A model generated the notes under the pieces. It saw nothing but the letters and a program-made list of their open reading frames with translations, did not search any database and was not told where the DNA came from. From Flammeovirga yaeyamensis (lineage in GTDB: Bacteria > Bacteroidota > Bacteroidia > Cytophagales > Flammeovirgaceae), in NCBI RefSeq assembly GCF_018736045.1, contig NZ_CP076132.1, positions 2,341,501 through 2,405,500 on the forward strand: a stretch of 64,000 nt of DNA, in the 5' to 3' direction. How positions within the stretch are numbered: the first letter of the stretch is position 1; each line of letters opens with the position of its first letter. Position numbers and translations under genes: made by a program. Positions 1-9,072 of the stretch are shown piece after piece.

Positions 1-3000
1 TCAAATATTTGATGCATACCCTTACTACCTATATCCTGAGCCAAAGTTGAGGCCAATTGTGAAGTAAGTTTTTGGAATGATCTTGAGTTGAGTAGAAGGT
101 TGAAAGTGTCCTGAATACCAAGTTCTAAATTGTGTTCATCTACACCTTCAAAAATGTCCTTCACCTTCTTGGTCAATACAATTTTGTTGAAAATATCGAT
201 AATCATTACAAGCAAATCATTAACGATTAAAGCTGTTTTTTGATTATCAGATAATTGAACATCTAAATGTTTTCTGACTATTTCTATTTCTGGAGCTAAA
301 TTTCTACTTAATGAATCATACAATTCTCCTTCAGTAACATCTCCTACATTAAGTATATCTTCAATTTTAGTTTTAAAGACCTCGTCCACTATACGATTTA
401 GAACATACTGAATAGAGGTAGTTAATCGCTGGTTTTTAACCAAGCTCTTCACTGTGTCTTTTAAAGCTTCATTTTGAATGCTGATTTCTAGCTCTTTTAC
501 TTTTGTTTCTTTAGCGATGATGGAAATCTTATTTTGTACTTTTTGAGTGATATCCGGAAGTCCTTTAATTAATAATTCTGGGATTTTGTTATTTACTAAA
601 TCCTTAGTAGTCTTCTTGATAATTCCCTCATACAGGACAGCTAAAGGTTGTTTGTTTCTTGCTTTATTATACACCTTATTCGCATATTCTTCATCATTCT
701 TTCTGATTCGGCCAATAATTTTTTCCATCAGTTGGTCAATCATCTCAATGCTTTGTTCCTGAAGTAAAGCATAAGGTCTACCTCCAAAGAGATCGCGAAT
801 AGGAAGGTCTTTTTCTGAGTATTTATGAATCTCTCTTTCAATTAAACGGAATACCTTTTCTTGGAATTCAGAATTATGAATAGAATCATTCATAAAGTCC
901 CAAACTTTATATTTGATTTTCTCTTTATTTTCAGAAAATAGAGCGATATCATCGAGTGTTTTTGATCGATAATTCATCAACTTATCTCTAAAAATAATTT
1001 TGAGTTCATCAAAAAGTTGATCGTTTTGAATCCACTGATTTGTTTTATAAATTTGTCGATTTAGAATTTCGCGAACTCCTTCAAATATTTGCTCAATAAA
1101 TTTATCTGGAAGTGCATCCATTAGCATGAGATCATCTTTTAACAGACGTATAACTCTTGCAGTTAGATAATTTGATAAAGTGGTGTAAACAATCTCTTTC
1201 TGAGACAGGTTAGTAAGTGTATTTTCTAGAGTGATAATGTCAATATCAGTGAGGTCATCAATTTCTTTATCTAAGACTGTGATCGCCTTTTTAGCATAGT
1301 CGTATCGATGTGCAAACAGTTCTTGAGCAATCAGTTTACTAATTTTTTTACTGATATTCTTTTTCTCCGTATCTAATAATGTATCTACAGTTTTATAATC
1401 GCTCTCGACAAACGTATTGAAAATTGAAGTTTTCAGAGAAGCTAATTTTTCTTCAATATCAGATCCTATAGATTCCTCGTTGAGTAGTTGCTGACCAACA
1501 AAATCACCCATATTCTGAGCAAACTTAGATTGGTTGCTAGAGATTACACTTGGAGTAAAAGGCAACTGTAATCCAAAAAGATATTTTGGACGGTATGGAC
1601 GGAATATCATTTTTATGGCAATCCAATTGGTACCCAATCCGGTTATACCATATACTGCAGCAATACCTAAAGCCATAAAAGTAGGGTTGTCTCCAAAATG
1701 TACAAAAGCAGTAATACCACCAGCAATTGCTCCTAGAATAGCACCAAAATAAGTAATGGGTTTCATATTACTACCCATAAAACCTTTGACCATTTCAGGA
1801 AGTTGTTGGTGCTTGTTATGAAGGTTCTTTTCAACAATCTTACTCACTTGCCCTTGCATTAATCGATTGATATTTCTATCGATATACCCAAAAATAGCAT
1901 TGGTCAGTTTTAAGGGAAGGGAAGCTATTTTTTCAACAACTCCAATCAGATCATATATAGGTCTTTCTTTAGCTTGGTGGCTAAATTTTCTCAAAAACTT
2001 TGTCCCTAGCTTTTTTAATTTAGGTGTGATTCTCTGTATTTGAGAAGCCCCAAAATAATCTGAAAAATGTTTATGTTTAACTTCCTTCCAAACAGATTTC
2101 TCCAAATTTGGAAGCAAGGATTTCTTCTCGTTTTTAAGAGTTTTGTAAGAGTAGTTCTGTACTTTCTGGCCAAACTTTGATATGGTTTGATCAGAAAATA
2201 TGGTATATAAAGGCTGATTTTTAATACGATCAATACGATCCACTACAATAGCCTTTCCTTTATCAGTTGATTTCCTCTGATAGAGAAAGTCCCTTACTAA
2301 TTTTTCATCAATAAGGTATTGCGTCAGTTGTAATAAGTCATTTTTCTGACGATCAGCTGACCAAATTTGCCCCACCTTTCGCTCTAATATCATAGACATA
2401 GAGTCAGCCCCTTTACCTAATAGTCGGTCATCAATCACAGAAATAATTAACTGATGTAACCCCTCAGTTAATTTATCCTGATTAAATTTTTGAAGTAAGC
2501 TTCCAATACTATGTCGCTTCAGATATTGAACAATGTATTCCGTACCTTCTTGTGCAAACTTTTGTTTGTTCTCCTCCGATTTATGTTCGCTAGCAATAGC
2601 AATAATTTCATCTACCGCTTTAAATTGTTCGGCCACAGAACTTGTAAATAATTTAGCCAGCCATTTTCCTATAGAAGATGAATTTTCTTCGAAAGACTGA
2701 TCGACTAAATGATTTATTTCTTCTCTATTTTCTTGAATCCATTCGATGACGGCATCCATTAGAATAGGGATATTCTTACGGATGAATTTTTCGAAACTAT
2801 CACTGATAGCAGGAGGGAGGATCTGGAAAATGGTGGTTTCTTCTTGCTTTAGAACTTCTATGAAAATAGCGATCAATCGGCGAAAAGGAGCGTTTTCACT
2901 TGTATTACTGAATTCCTTAGATAGTACATTATGTACTTCGTTAGCTATTTTTTGATGATCACCTGAACCAAGTATTTCAGATAACTTCTTTTTGGATACA

Positions 3001-3716
3001 CTTTCGCTGAGGTCAAAAATCAATTGATTGGCCTCAATGTTATCAAGAAATCTCTTTAGGAATATATCTATGGGTAACTCTCCGTCTTTTAATGAATCGT
3101 GTAGTTCATCAAAAAAATGTCCTGTATAATTTGAAACACTATCAAAAATTATAGGAGAGAAGACATCAGAAACTTTTTCTCTTTTGAACTCCTGCCAGAT
3201 ATCATTACTTAAAATTTCGAGAAAATGATGATTATGGAGAGTGTCTACAGCAATATCATAAATAGATTCACTAATTACTCCAATTTGTTGTTGAGAGGTA
3301 AAGTCGGCTATTTTTAATTCTGGTAAAACCCCTTCTAAGGCTTTTCTAATGACATCACTTAAATGATCGTTTAGAACAAGAATTAGTTTATCAATTGATT
3401 CATCTATGGCAGGGATGTCTTTGAGTCTATCGTCTTCAGAAAATTCATTTCTTAACTGATTTTCGATAAATTCAGTCAACATGATCAGAAAAGCTTCTCG
3501 AAATTTATCTTTTTTTACCTCTTCGCTAATATTATCATGACGAATAATCTCAGATTCTACCAACTGAGAGATATTCTTTATAAAAGTATCTTTTGTCTGT
3601 TCCACAATACTTGGAATACCCAATACTTTTTCGAAAAGCATTCTTAACGCTAAGTCGTTGGTAGTATAACCAACCACAGCACCTGAGATAATTTTCAGAA
3701 ATAATTCACTGATCAT
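1..3716 (-). CDS. Very large DUF445-family membrane-associated protein (3' end beyond the window)
   Basis: Reading the minus strand from the ATG at 3716-3714 gives an open frame of 1,238 codons that runs off the left edge, so the C-terminus is missing. The N-terminus has a short hydrophobic segment with a GYTTND motif followed by an LRMLF stretch, the usual start of DUF445 proteins. A second such unit lies near residues 650-740: two hydrophobic segments, then GLGTNWIAIKMIFRPY and a PFTPSVI stretch, as in YheB-type DUF445 proteins. Long charged, helix-rich sequence separates and follows the two units. DUF445 proteins are usually about 200-450 residues, so this is an unusually large two-unit version. 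Function is unknown; an inner-membrane anchored coiled architecture is inferred. Short frames on the opposite strand here are shadows. Confidence 0.85.
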   Translation of the reverse strand, partial: MISELFLKIISGAVVGYTTNDLALRMLFEKVLGIPSIVEQTKDTFIKNISQLVESEIIRHDNISEEVKKDKFREAFLIMLTEFIENQLRNEFSEDDRLKDIPAIDESIDKLILVLNDHLSDVIRKALEGVLPELKIADFTSQQQIGVISESIYDIAVDTLHNHHFLEILSNDIWQEFKREKVSDVFSPIIFDSVSNYTGHFFDELHDSLKDGELPIDIFLKRFLDNIEANQLIFDLSESVSKKKLSEILGSGDHQKIANEVHNVLSKEFSNTSENAPFRRLIAIFIEVLKQEETTIFQILPPAISDSFEKFIRKNIPILMDAVIEWIQENREEINHLVDQSFEENSSSIGKWLAKLFTSSVAEQFKAVDEIIAIASEHKSEENKQKFAQEGTEYIVQYLKRHSIGSLLQKFNQDKLTEGLHQLIISVIDDRLLGKGADSMSMILERKVGQIWSADRQKNDLLQLTQYLIDEKLVRDFLYQRKSTDKGKAIVVDRIDRIKNQPLYTIFSDQTISKFGQKVQNYSYKTLKNEKKSLLPNLEKSVWKEVKHKHFSDYFGASQIQRITPKLKKLGTKFLRKFSHQAKERPIYDLIGVVEKIASLPLKLTNAIFGYIDRNINRLMQGQVSKIVEKNLHNKHQQLPEMVKGFMGSNMKPITYFGAILGAIAGGITAFVHFGDNPTFMALGIAAVYGITGLGTNWIAIKMIFRPYRPKYLFGLQLPFTPSVISSNQSKFAQNMGDFVGQQLLNEESIGSDIEEKLASLKTSIFNTFVESDYKTVDTLLDTEKKNISKKISKLIAQELFAHRYDYAKKAITVLDKEIDDLTDIDIITLENTLTNLSQKEIVYTTLSNYLTARVIRLLKDDLMLMDALPDKFIEQIFEGVREILNRQIYKTNQWIQNDQLFDELKIIFRDKLMNYRSKTLDDIALFSENKEKIKYKVWDFMNDSIHNSEFQEKVFRLIEREIHKYSEKDLPIRDLFGGRPYALLQEQSIEMIDQLMEKIIGRIRKNDEEYANKVYNKARNKQPLAVLYEGIIKKTTKDLVNNKIPELLIKGLPDITQKVQNKISIIAKETKVKELEISIQNEALKDTVKSLVKNQRLTTSIQYVLNRIVDEVFKTKIEDILNVGDVTEGELYDSLSRNLAPEIEIVRKHLDVQLSDNQKTALIVNDLLVMIIDIFNKIVLTKKVKDIFEGVDEHNLELGIQDTFNLLLNSRSFQKLTSQLASTLAQDIGSKGMHQIF

Positions 3717-3986
3717 AATATAAATTTGCAATAATCGCCGAAAAACCCAAAATAAATTTAAGTTCAATGATCATTATTGTACTTCAAATTTTATTTATTA
3801 ACATAATTATGATAGTAAATTGAGTTATAAGAGGTTTAGTTATTTATTTGGTAGTGATTTTATTCTTTGGTTGAAATACCAAAAAAAATAAGGTTTCAAA
3901 AAATATGTTAAAAGAACATTTGGCTAACTTACATTTACACAAAACTGATAAGTGTCATTACTACTATCATTATTCTTTTTCTATAT

Positions 3987-4002
3987 TGCAACCGGTTTAT
4001 GC
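3987..4002. promoter_or_regulatory. Possible operator upstream of the sugar permease
   Basis: An 8-base perfect palindrome AACCGGTT lies at 3990-3997 inside TGCAACCGGTTTATGC, about 95 bases before the permease start. A CCGG-centred palindrome of this kind is typical of LacI/GalR-family operators, which would suit a sugar transporter, but no LacI gene is in the window and the outer arms pair poorly. Nothing else convincing was seen in the 380-base AT-rich gap 3717-4096; no clear -33/-7 promoter was found. Confidence 0.3.
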
Positions 4003-4096
4003 TAAATGTGACTTAGATATATAAATTTAATCGTTCTACTAAATTTTTTACTAGCATCATTAGCAGGTTTTTAGCAACAAGCTAGATTTACAAACA

Positions 4097-5422
4097 ATGA
4101 GTGAAACATTAGATAAAAACGTTTTGGAAAATTCTACAAAGCAAAAGAATCATACGGGACCATTCCTTATAATGGTAGGCCTTATGTTTATTGTTGGTTT
4201 TTTAACTGTAGTTAACCAACAATTTCAAGCACCACTAAAAGAAGCATTATTATCTGAAGCTGGTGACATTGAAAACACTTTAGCAACGTTTATTACGTTC
4301 GCATTCTTTATGGGATATCCAACTATGGGTAACATTGCCTCTAGATGGGTAGATACAAAAGGACACAAAACAACATTGATCAGAGGTCTGATTATGTTGG
4401 TAGTTGCTTTAGGTATTGAAGCTTTATCAGCTCAATTTGCTGATCTTCCAAGTATTGCTTTTGGCGAAAATAAAGTACCTCAAGCGTTCTTTATTTTCTT
4501 AGTAGGTTCTTATGGCTTAGGTTGTGCTTTAGCAGTTTTACAAACAGTTATTAACCCATTCTTGGCTGTATGTCAAGTACCAGGGACATCTTCTGTTACT
4601 CGTTTAAGTATTGCAGGTGCGGCAAATTCGATTGGTACTACAATTGCACCTTTCTTTGTGGCAAGTATTATTTTTGGAGGTGTAACTCCTGAGGTTGCTC
4701 AAATTTTACTTCCACTTTCGATCTTAATGATTGTTGTAGCGGTAGTTGCAGGTGTTTTAGGTAAATTAGAGTTACCAAACCCAATGGCTGCTGAAGGTGA
4801 TGAGGAAACTATTGATGTTTCTAAATTAACGAAATCAGTTTGGAGTTTTAGACACTTAACTTTAGGGGTAGTTGCGATATTTGTTTACGTTGGAGCAGAG
4901 GTAGCAGTAGGTTCAAACATTGTACTTCATGCAAAAACATTAGGTTTAGAAGATATTACAGTAAACTTATTATTTACTGAGTTTACTATGGAAGCACATG
5001 CATTAATGGCAACATTATACTGGGGTTCTATGTTAGTTGGACGTTTATTCGGATCTGGTTTAGCAAAAATTCCAGGTCAAACACAGTTGTTATTCACAGC
5101 AGGTATCGCTTTAGTGCTAACTGCATTTGGTATGTTTACTGAGCAACTTTGGTTATTGGTTGGTATTGGTTTAATGCACTCTATTATGTGGGGAGCGATC
5201 TTCGCTTTAGCAATTGATAAATTAGGACCATATACTTCAAAAGGTTCTGGTGCATTAATGATTGGTGTTGCAGGTGGTGCAATCCTTCCTTGGATTCAAG
5301 GTATTAGTGCAGATGCATTAGGAGGAAGCTGGCAATGGACATGGGTAATCGTTATCCTTTGTGAGGCTTACCTTGTTTACTATGCGTTGGTTGGTTACAA
5401 ACCACAAGAATCTGCTGAATAA
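4097..5422 (+). CDS. FucP-type sugar:proton symporter (MFS)
   Basis: This 441-residue, strongly hydrophobic protein has about 12 predicted membrane helices and a short polar N-terminus. The first helix region (FIVGFLTVVNQQFQAPLKE) resembles the FucP/GluP branch of the major facilitator superfamily, which imports fucose, glucose or galactose with protons across the inner membrane. The ATRW-like loop after helix 2 appears as SRWVDTKGHK. Length fits the family (about 410-450). The gene stands alone, with a strong terminator directly after it and a possible CCGG-centred operator upstream. The substrate cannot be told from sequence. A general MFS call is very safe; the FucP subfamily is likely. 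Confidence 0.85.
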   Translation: MSETLDKNVLENSTKQKNHTGPFLIMVGLMFIVGFLTVVNQQFQAPLKEALLSEAGDIENTLATFITFAFFMGYPTMGNIASRWVDTKGHKTTLIRGLIMLVVALGIEALSAQFADLPSIAFGENKVPQAFFIFLVGSYGLGCALAVLQTVINPFLAVCQVPGTSSVTRLSIAGAANSIGTTIAPFFVASIIFGGVTPEVAQILLPLSILMIVVAVVAGVLGKLELPNPMAAEGDEETIDVSKLTKSVWSFRHLTLGVVAIFVYVGAEVAVGSNIVLHAKTLGLEDITVNLLFTEFTMEAHALMATLYWGSMLVGRLFGSGLAKIPGQTQLLFTAGIALVLTAFGMFTEQLWLLVGIGLMHSIMWGAIFALAIDKLGPYTSKGSGALMIGVAGGAILPWIQGISADALGGSWQWTWVIVILCEAYLVYYALVGYKPQESAE

Positions 5423-5443
5423 GCAGAACTTGAGTTCATATAT

Positions 5444-5479
5444 AAAGCCACATATACTCTATGTATATGTGGCTTTTTG
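5444..5479 (+). terminator. Intrinsic terminator of the sugar permease gene
   Basis: A 14-base perfect stem (5444-5457 with 5463-5476), a 5-base loop, and a short T run. It lies 21 bases after the permease stop codon. Confidence 0.9.
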
Positions 5480-5688
5480 TATAAATAAAAAAGCCCACGC
5501 TAAAAGCTTGGACTTTTCCCTCATTCTGTAACTGATGAACTATTGTGCTATCTATCTATTATACTTAACCTTCTTGTGTTCTTTAGATTTAACAGGAAGA
5601 CTTTATCTTTCTGACATTACAAAGGTATAGATAAGTAAACATTTGTAAATGAGTATAATACCTAAATGGCATAGGTGAAATACCTATA

Positions 5689-6354
5689 TTACACTTTGAT
5701 GTCATCAAATAGCTTGTGTTTAATGGCATACATCACTAAACCGGCTACATTTCTTTGCCCTGTTTTTTCAAGTAAGTTACGTTTATGGGCATCTACAGTT
5801 CTGAGGGAAATGAACAATTCTTCAGATATTTCTTTATTCGATTTTTGATCAATGATTAATCGTAAAACTTCTTTTTCGCGAGGAGTGAGAATCAAATGAG
5901 GATCGTTGACACTTGCTTCATTGGTTTTATGATCTTTATAACTACTAATAATATTTTTGGTGGCAGAGGAACAATAGTAACTGTCTCCGTCCATCACAGA
6001 TCTTGCCGCTTTTAAAATTTCCTCTTCCTTACAGTCTTTGAATAAATAGCCATCTGCACCAGCATCAATCATATTTCTAATGTAGCTACTGTCCATCATC
6101 ATACTTAATGCGATCACTTTGATTTCGGGAAATAATTCCTTTATTTTTTTAGTAGCAGAAATACCATCCATTTCTTTCATGCTTATATCCATAAAGATCA
6201 AATCGACATCCATAGAATTTAGTGCATTGAACGCTCTTTCTCCGCAATCGGCTTCAGCTACAACATCAAAATCTTCTAAGTTTTTAAAGTATGATCGGAT
6301 ACCGTGTCTAATAACACTATGGTCATCCACTAATAGTACTCTATGCTTTTTCAT
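5689..6354 (-). CDS. NarL/FixJ-type response regulator
   Basis: The 221-residue protein has a receiver domain (residues 4-120) with acidic pair D10/D11, phospho-acceptor D56 (DLIFMDIS), S84 and K106, followed by a LuxR-type helix-turn-helix (about 152-215, LTPREKEVLRLI ... SNKEISEELFISLRTVDAHK). It should bind DNA when phosphorylated. It lies 9 bases downstream of the histidine kinase gene on the same strand, so the two form one operon and almost certainly one signalling pair. Target genes are not identifiable. The roughly 265 bases between this gene and the permease contain only the permease terminator and a weak hairpin at 5491-5516. Confidence 0.93.
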   Translation of the reverse strand: MKKHRVLLVDDHSVIRHGIRSYFKNLEDFDVVAEADCGERAFNALNSMDVDLIFMDISMKEMDGISATKKIKELFPEIKVIALSMMMDSSYIRNMIDAGADGYLFKDCKEEEILKAARSVMDGDSYYCSSATKNIISSYKDHKTNEASVNDPHLILTPREKEVLRLIIDQKSNKEISEELFISLRTVDAHKRNLLEKTGQRNVAGLVMYAIKHKLFDDIKV

Positions 6355-6363
6355 TTTTACAGG

Positions 6364-7914
6364 TTAATTCGTGAAAATTGGTACTTCAATTAGAATACAA
6401 GTACCATAATTAGAGGAAGATTCAAAGTGTATTTTTCCACCAATCGAACTCACTCTTTGTTTCATATTTTGTAATCCTAAACCGGATTTTTTTACTTCGT
6501 TTAATATCTCTTCAACATTAAAACCAGTGCCATTATCTTCAATAGTGATCTGTAACAAATCAATATCTTGAATTATCGAGATATTGACATTGTCAGCTTT
6601 ACCATGTTTAAAAGAATTGGTAATTGCTTCTTGAGTGACTCTCAATAACAATAGTTGTTTGGAAAGGGATAAAGATTTTTGATCATACTTATGGAAAAAG
6701 TACAAACTTTTGTCGCTTATATCCTTGTAATAATTTGCAATCTTTTCAATAGAACCACATAATCCTCTTTCTTCAATAGAGGTGGGCATAATGTTGTGGG
6801 CAATATTTCTTCCTTCCTTGATGGCTTCTCTTACCTTTTCTCTTATGTTGCAGAGTTGTTTATTTTCCTCTGAGTTGATCGTCTCTGAATTTTTTATGAA
6901 CTCATCCAATAGATACAAGGAAGCCGTTAATGTTTGTCCCATACCATCATGAATCTCTTTTGCAAACCGTTCTCTTTCTTTGTCTTCAGTATCAATTACT
7001 GCTTTTTGTATATTTTCAGACTGACTTTTTATACTCGTTATATCAGAATGTTTCCCGATTACTCTAGTCACTTTTCCATTGATATCTCTTTGAACAGCTG
7101 TTTTTAATAAGGTCCATATAAGATTTCCTTCATTATCAATCATTTTAAAAGTGAGCTGAAATCCATCTTTGACAAGAATATCTCTTTGTAAAGCTTTCAT
7201 TACTATGACTCTATCCTCCTGATGAATCATAGACAATAAGGTGGTGATATCTTTTTCTTTTGATGGTTGATCATACCCTAACATATTAAAAAATGCTTTA
7301 GAGTAAAATACTTTTCTGGTAAGGTGGTTCCAATCCCATAATCCCTCTTTAGAGGCCTGTATCGACAATCTTTGTCTTTCTTCATTATCATAGATAGCTT
7401 GTGTATCTTGAGTAGAAAAATCTTGTTCCAAAGGTAGATCAGATAATAAAGATTTGTCGTTATTTATCAACTGTGGTAGTGCTTGGGCTTGAATTAGGGC
7501 GTGGAGCTTTTTTTCTTTTGCAGTAAGTTGAATGATTTTTGACCTCAGTTCTAAGACTTCTTTATGATGGTTTACCTCTTTTTTATTTTTGGTAGGAAAA
7601 GAAATCCAAAGGTAATTTGAATCAATTTTTGTGATAAGTACAGCGTGTTTTCTATGTGTAATTTTGCAATGTATTTGACCAATCCACGATTCTGTTCGTT
7701 TTAATAATGCATTAGGAGTCTTATTTTTTTCTTTACTAAAATCAAAAAATGAGTGAATGCTATTTTTATTCTTTTTAAGGTCGAAATAATGATTGGAGTC
7801 GAGAATTGTGCCTATCCCATCTAAAATTGCAAAATGTAATAGTTTATCTACTATTAATTGATGCAATGAAGGGTCGTTGAGATTTAAAGAGATAGTATTA
7901 TTAAATGTAGTCAT
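6364..7914 (-). CDS. Soluble PAS-containing sensor histidine kinase (HisKA_3 / HPK7 type)
   Basis: This 516-residue protein lacks membrane segments, so it is probably cytoplasmic. Residues 1-150 are an unrecognised sensory region ending in a coiled segment. A PAS fold of the PAS_3 kind spans about 180-295 (GLWDWNHLTRKVFYS ... VIGKHSDIT). The dimerisation helix carries EIHDGMGQTL with phospho-acceptor H322. The ATPase domain shows an N-box near N433 (TQEAITNSFKHG), D460 (EDNGTGF) and GLGLQNM at 478-484. This NarX/DegS-like architecture pairs with NarL-type regulators, which agrees with the regulator gene 9 bases downstream. The ligand is unknown. Confidence 0.92.
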   Translation of the reverse strand: MTTFNNTISLNLNDPSLHQLIVDKLLHFAILDGIGTILDSNHYFDLKKNKNSIHSFFDFSKEKNKTPNALLKRTESWIGQIHCKITHRKHAVLITKIDSNYLWISFPTKNKKEVNHHKEVLELRSKIIQLTAKEKKLHALIQAQALPQLINNDKSLLSDLPLEQDFSTQDTQAIYDNEERQRLSIQASKEGLWDWNHLTRKVFYSKAFFNMLGYDQPSKEKDITTLLSMIHQEDRVIVMKALQRDILVKDGFQLTFKMIDNEGNLIWTLLKTAVQRDINGKVTRVIGKHSDITSIKSQSENIQKAVIDTEDKERERFAKEIHDGMGQTLTASLYLLDEFIKNSETINSEENKQLCNIREKVREAIKEGRNIAHNIMPTSIEERGLCGSIEKIANYYKDISDKSLYFFHKYDQKSLSLSKQLLLLRVTQEAITNSFKHGKADNVNISIIQDIDLLQITIEDNGTGFNVEEILNEVKKSGLGLQNMKQRVSSIGGKIHFESSSNYGTCILIEVPIFTN

Positions 7915-7992
7915 AATGAGTAAAAAACAGCTATAGGTTTATACTCAAGATACTAATAATTTAGGTTTAATGATAGATGGATGTAGACTATA

Positions 7993-8391
7993 CTAGTTAA
8001 TTGAAAATTTTGGCTGTAATGTGAATTCAGGTATTTCGACATCAAAAAGAGTGGATTCTGTTACTTTTTTCATTTCATAAGTTCCTTTCATTTTACCTAT
8101 TGGTGAGATAAAATGACAACCTGATACGTATTCAAAGAATTCACCCGGATCTATAATAGGGGTTTGGCCAATTACACCATCACCTTTTATTACCTCACGT
8201 TTATCGCCGACAATATCAAAAATTTCCCAATTGCGTCTTAATAACTGAACCGTGTACGCACTTAAATTTTCAATTTTAATCTTATATCCAAAAACATAAT
8301 GCCTTTTATCGGGTACCGAGTATTCGGGCATATAATAATTATCTACTGTAACCTTTATTCCTTCTGTAATAGCAACTTCCATACTTGACAT
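7993..8391 (-). CDS. apaG: ApaG family protein
   Basis: The 132-residue protein has the compact beta-sandwich signature of ApaG: an N-terminal VTVDNYYMPEYS strand region, YKIKIENLS, then GVIGQTPIIDPGEFFEYVSG and SPIGKMKGTYEM. In Salmonella apaG mutations affect Co2+ resistance and Mg2+ efflux; the same fold also occurs in F-box proteins and its biochemical role remains unsettled. Length matches bacterial ApaG (about 125-130). It is transcribed away from the marR-like gene; the shared 173-base gap holds the MarR operators. It stands 78 bases before the histidine kinase gene and could be co-transcribed with it. Confidence 0.9.
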   Translation of the reverse strand: MSSMEVAITEGIKVTVDNYYMPEYSVPDKRHYVFGYKIKIENLSAYTVQLLRRNWEIFDIVGDKREVIKGDGVIGQTPIIDPGEFFEYVSGCHFISPIGKMKGTYEMKKVTESTLFDVEIPEFTLQPKFSIN

Positions 8392-8480
8392 TTATTTACA
8401 ATAATACAATTATTTGACCAATGATTTAATGATATAGACAAGGAAGTGCTTTATTTAACATTATCACAATTAAAAAAATA

Positions 8481-8494
8481 TATAAGCACTTACA
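8481..8494. promoter_or_regulatory. Upstream MarR-type operator (imperfect palindrome)
   Basis: TATAAGCACTTACA matches the core of the downstream perfect palindrome, whose core is TATAAGTACTTATA. The two centres, 8487.5 and 8528.5, are 41 bases apart, close to four helical turns, so two dimers could bind the same DNA face. It also lies between the divergent apaG and marR-like genes. Confidence 0.6.
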
Positions 8495-8511
8495 CAAAAT
8501 CGTCTAAAACA

Positions 8512-8543
8512 TTTGTAAATATATAAGTACTTATATATTTTTG
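8512..8543 (+). promoter_or_regulatory. Bacteroidota-type promoter with embedded 24-base palindrome (marR/hut promoter and operator)
   Basis: TTTG at 8512-8515 and TATTTTTG at 8536-8543 are separated by 20 bases, matching the -33 and -7 elements (TTTG, 19-21 bases, TAnnTTTG) recognised by the Bacteroidota primary sigma factor. A perfect 24-base palindrome with core TATAAGTACTTATA fills 8517-8540, between and partly over these elements. A repressor bound here would block RNA polymerase directly. The expected transcription start is just before the marR-like ATG at 8565. Confidence 0.75.
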
Positions 8544-8564
8544 TAGTGAAAATGAAATTACATT

Positions 8565-9038
8565 ATGGATTTTTATCAATCAGCAGGTAGCCTTGTTATA
8601 GGAAGCCGTTTAAAAAGGTTAGGAGAAAAATTTCTCCAGGAAGTAAGTAAGGTATATGTACGTCAAGGAATTGATTTTGATCCTGCTTGGTTCCCATTTT
8701 TTTATCTTTTGGACCAAAATAAAACGATGTCTCTAAGGGAGATATCAGATCAGTTAGGAGTAAGTCATTCTGCTGTTTCACAATTAGCTACTGCCTTAAT
8801 TAAAAAGGGGCATCTTCAAATGGAAAAATGTGAAATAGATAGAAGACGAAGAATTATCCAACTTACTGATCAAGGAAATGCATTGTTACAGAAGTCAAAA
8901 CCTATTTGGAAGGCACTTCAGGAAACAATGAAAGAGGTATCTGAATTAGGAGATCAGCAATTATTAAAAGAACTGACAGTATTAGAAAACTCTTTAAAAG
9001 AAGAAAATCTTTCTGATAGAGTCATCAGTAAATTATAA
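8565..9038 (+). CDS. MarR-family transcriptional regulator, probable regulator of the hut genes
   Basis: The 157-residue protein has a MarR winged helix-turn-helix: LREISDQLGVSHSAVSQLATALIKKG (about residues 56-82) is the recognition-helix region and EKCEIDRRRRIIQLTDQG (86-103) the wing. It begins 21 bases after a Bacteroidota-type promoter holding a perfect palindrome, so autoregulation is likely. hutH starts 34 bases after its stop with no terminator between, so the regulator and hut genes are probably co-transcribed. Control of histidine use is therefore inferred; the classical hut regulator in proteobacteria is HutC (GntR family), which is absent here. The effector might be urocanate or another pathway intermediate. 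Confidence 0.85.
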   Translation: MDFYQSAGSLVIGSRLKRLGEKFLQEVSKVYVRQGIDFDPAWFPFFYLLDQNKTMSLREISDQLGVSHSAVSQLATALIKKGHLQMEKCEIDRRRRIIQLTDQGNALLQKSKPIWKALQETMKEVSELGDQQLLKELTVLENSLKEENLSDRVISKL

Positions 9039-9072
9039 AGAACTTACCACATACTAAGCATATAACACTAAC

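Noticed and set aside
547-2955. Four short frames (60-72 codons) on both strands inside the first 3 kb.
   Set aside because: They are shadows of the continuous minus-strand DUF445 frame, which covers the whole interval without a stop.
5491-5516. Hairpin AAGCCCACGC...GCTTGGACTT between permease and response regulator.
   Set aside because: Pairing has mismatches and it lies about 170 bases from the regulator stop, so I do not assign it as a terminator.
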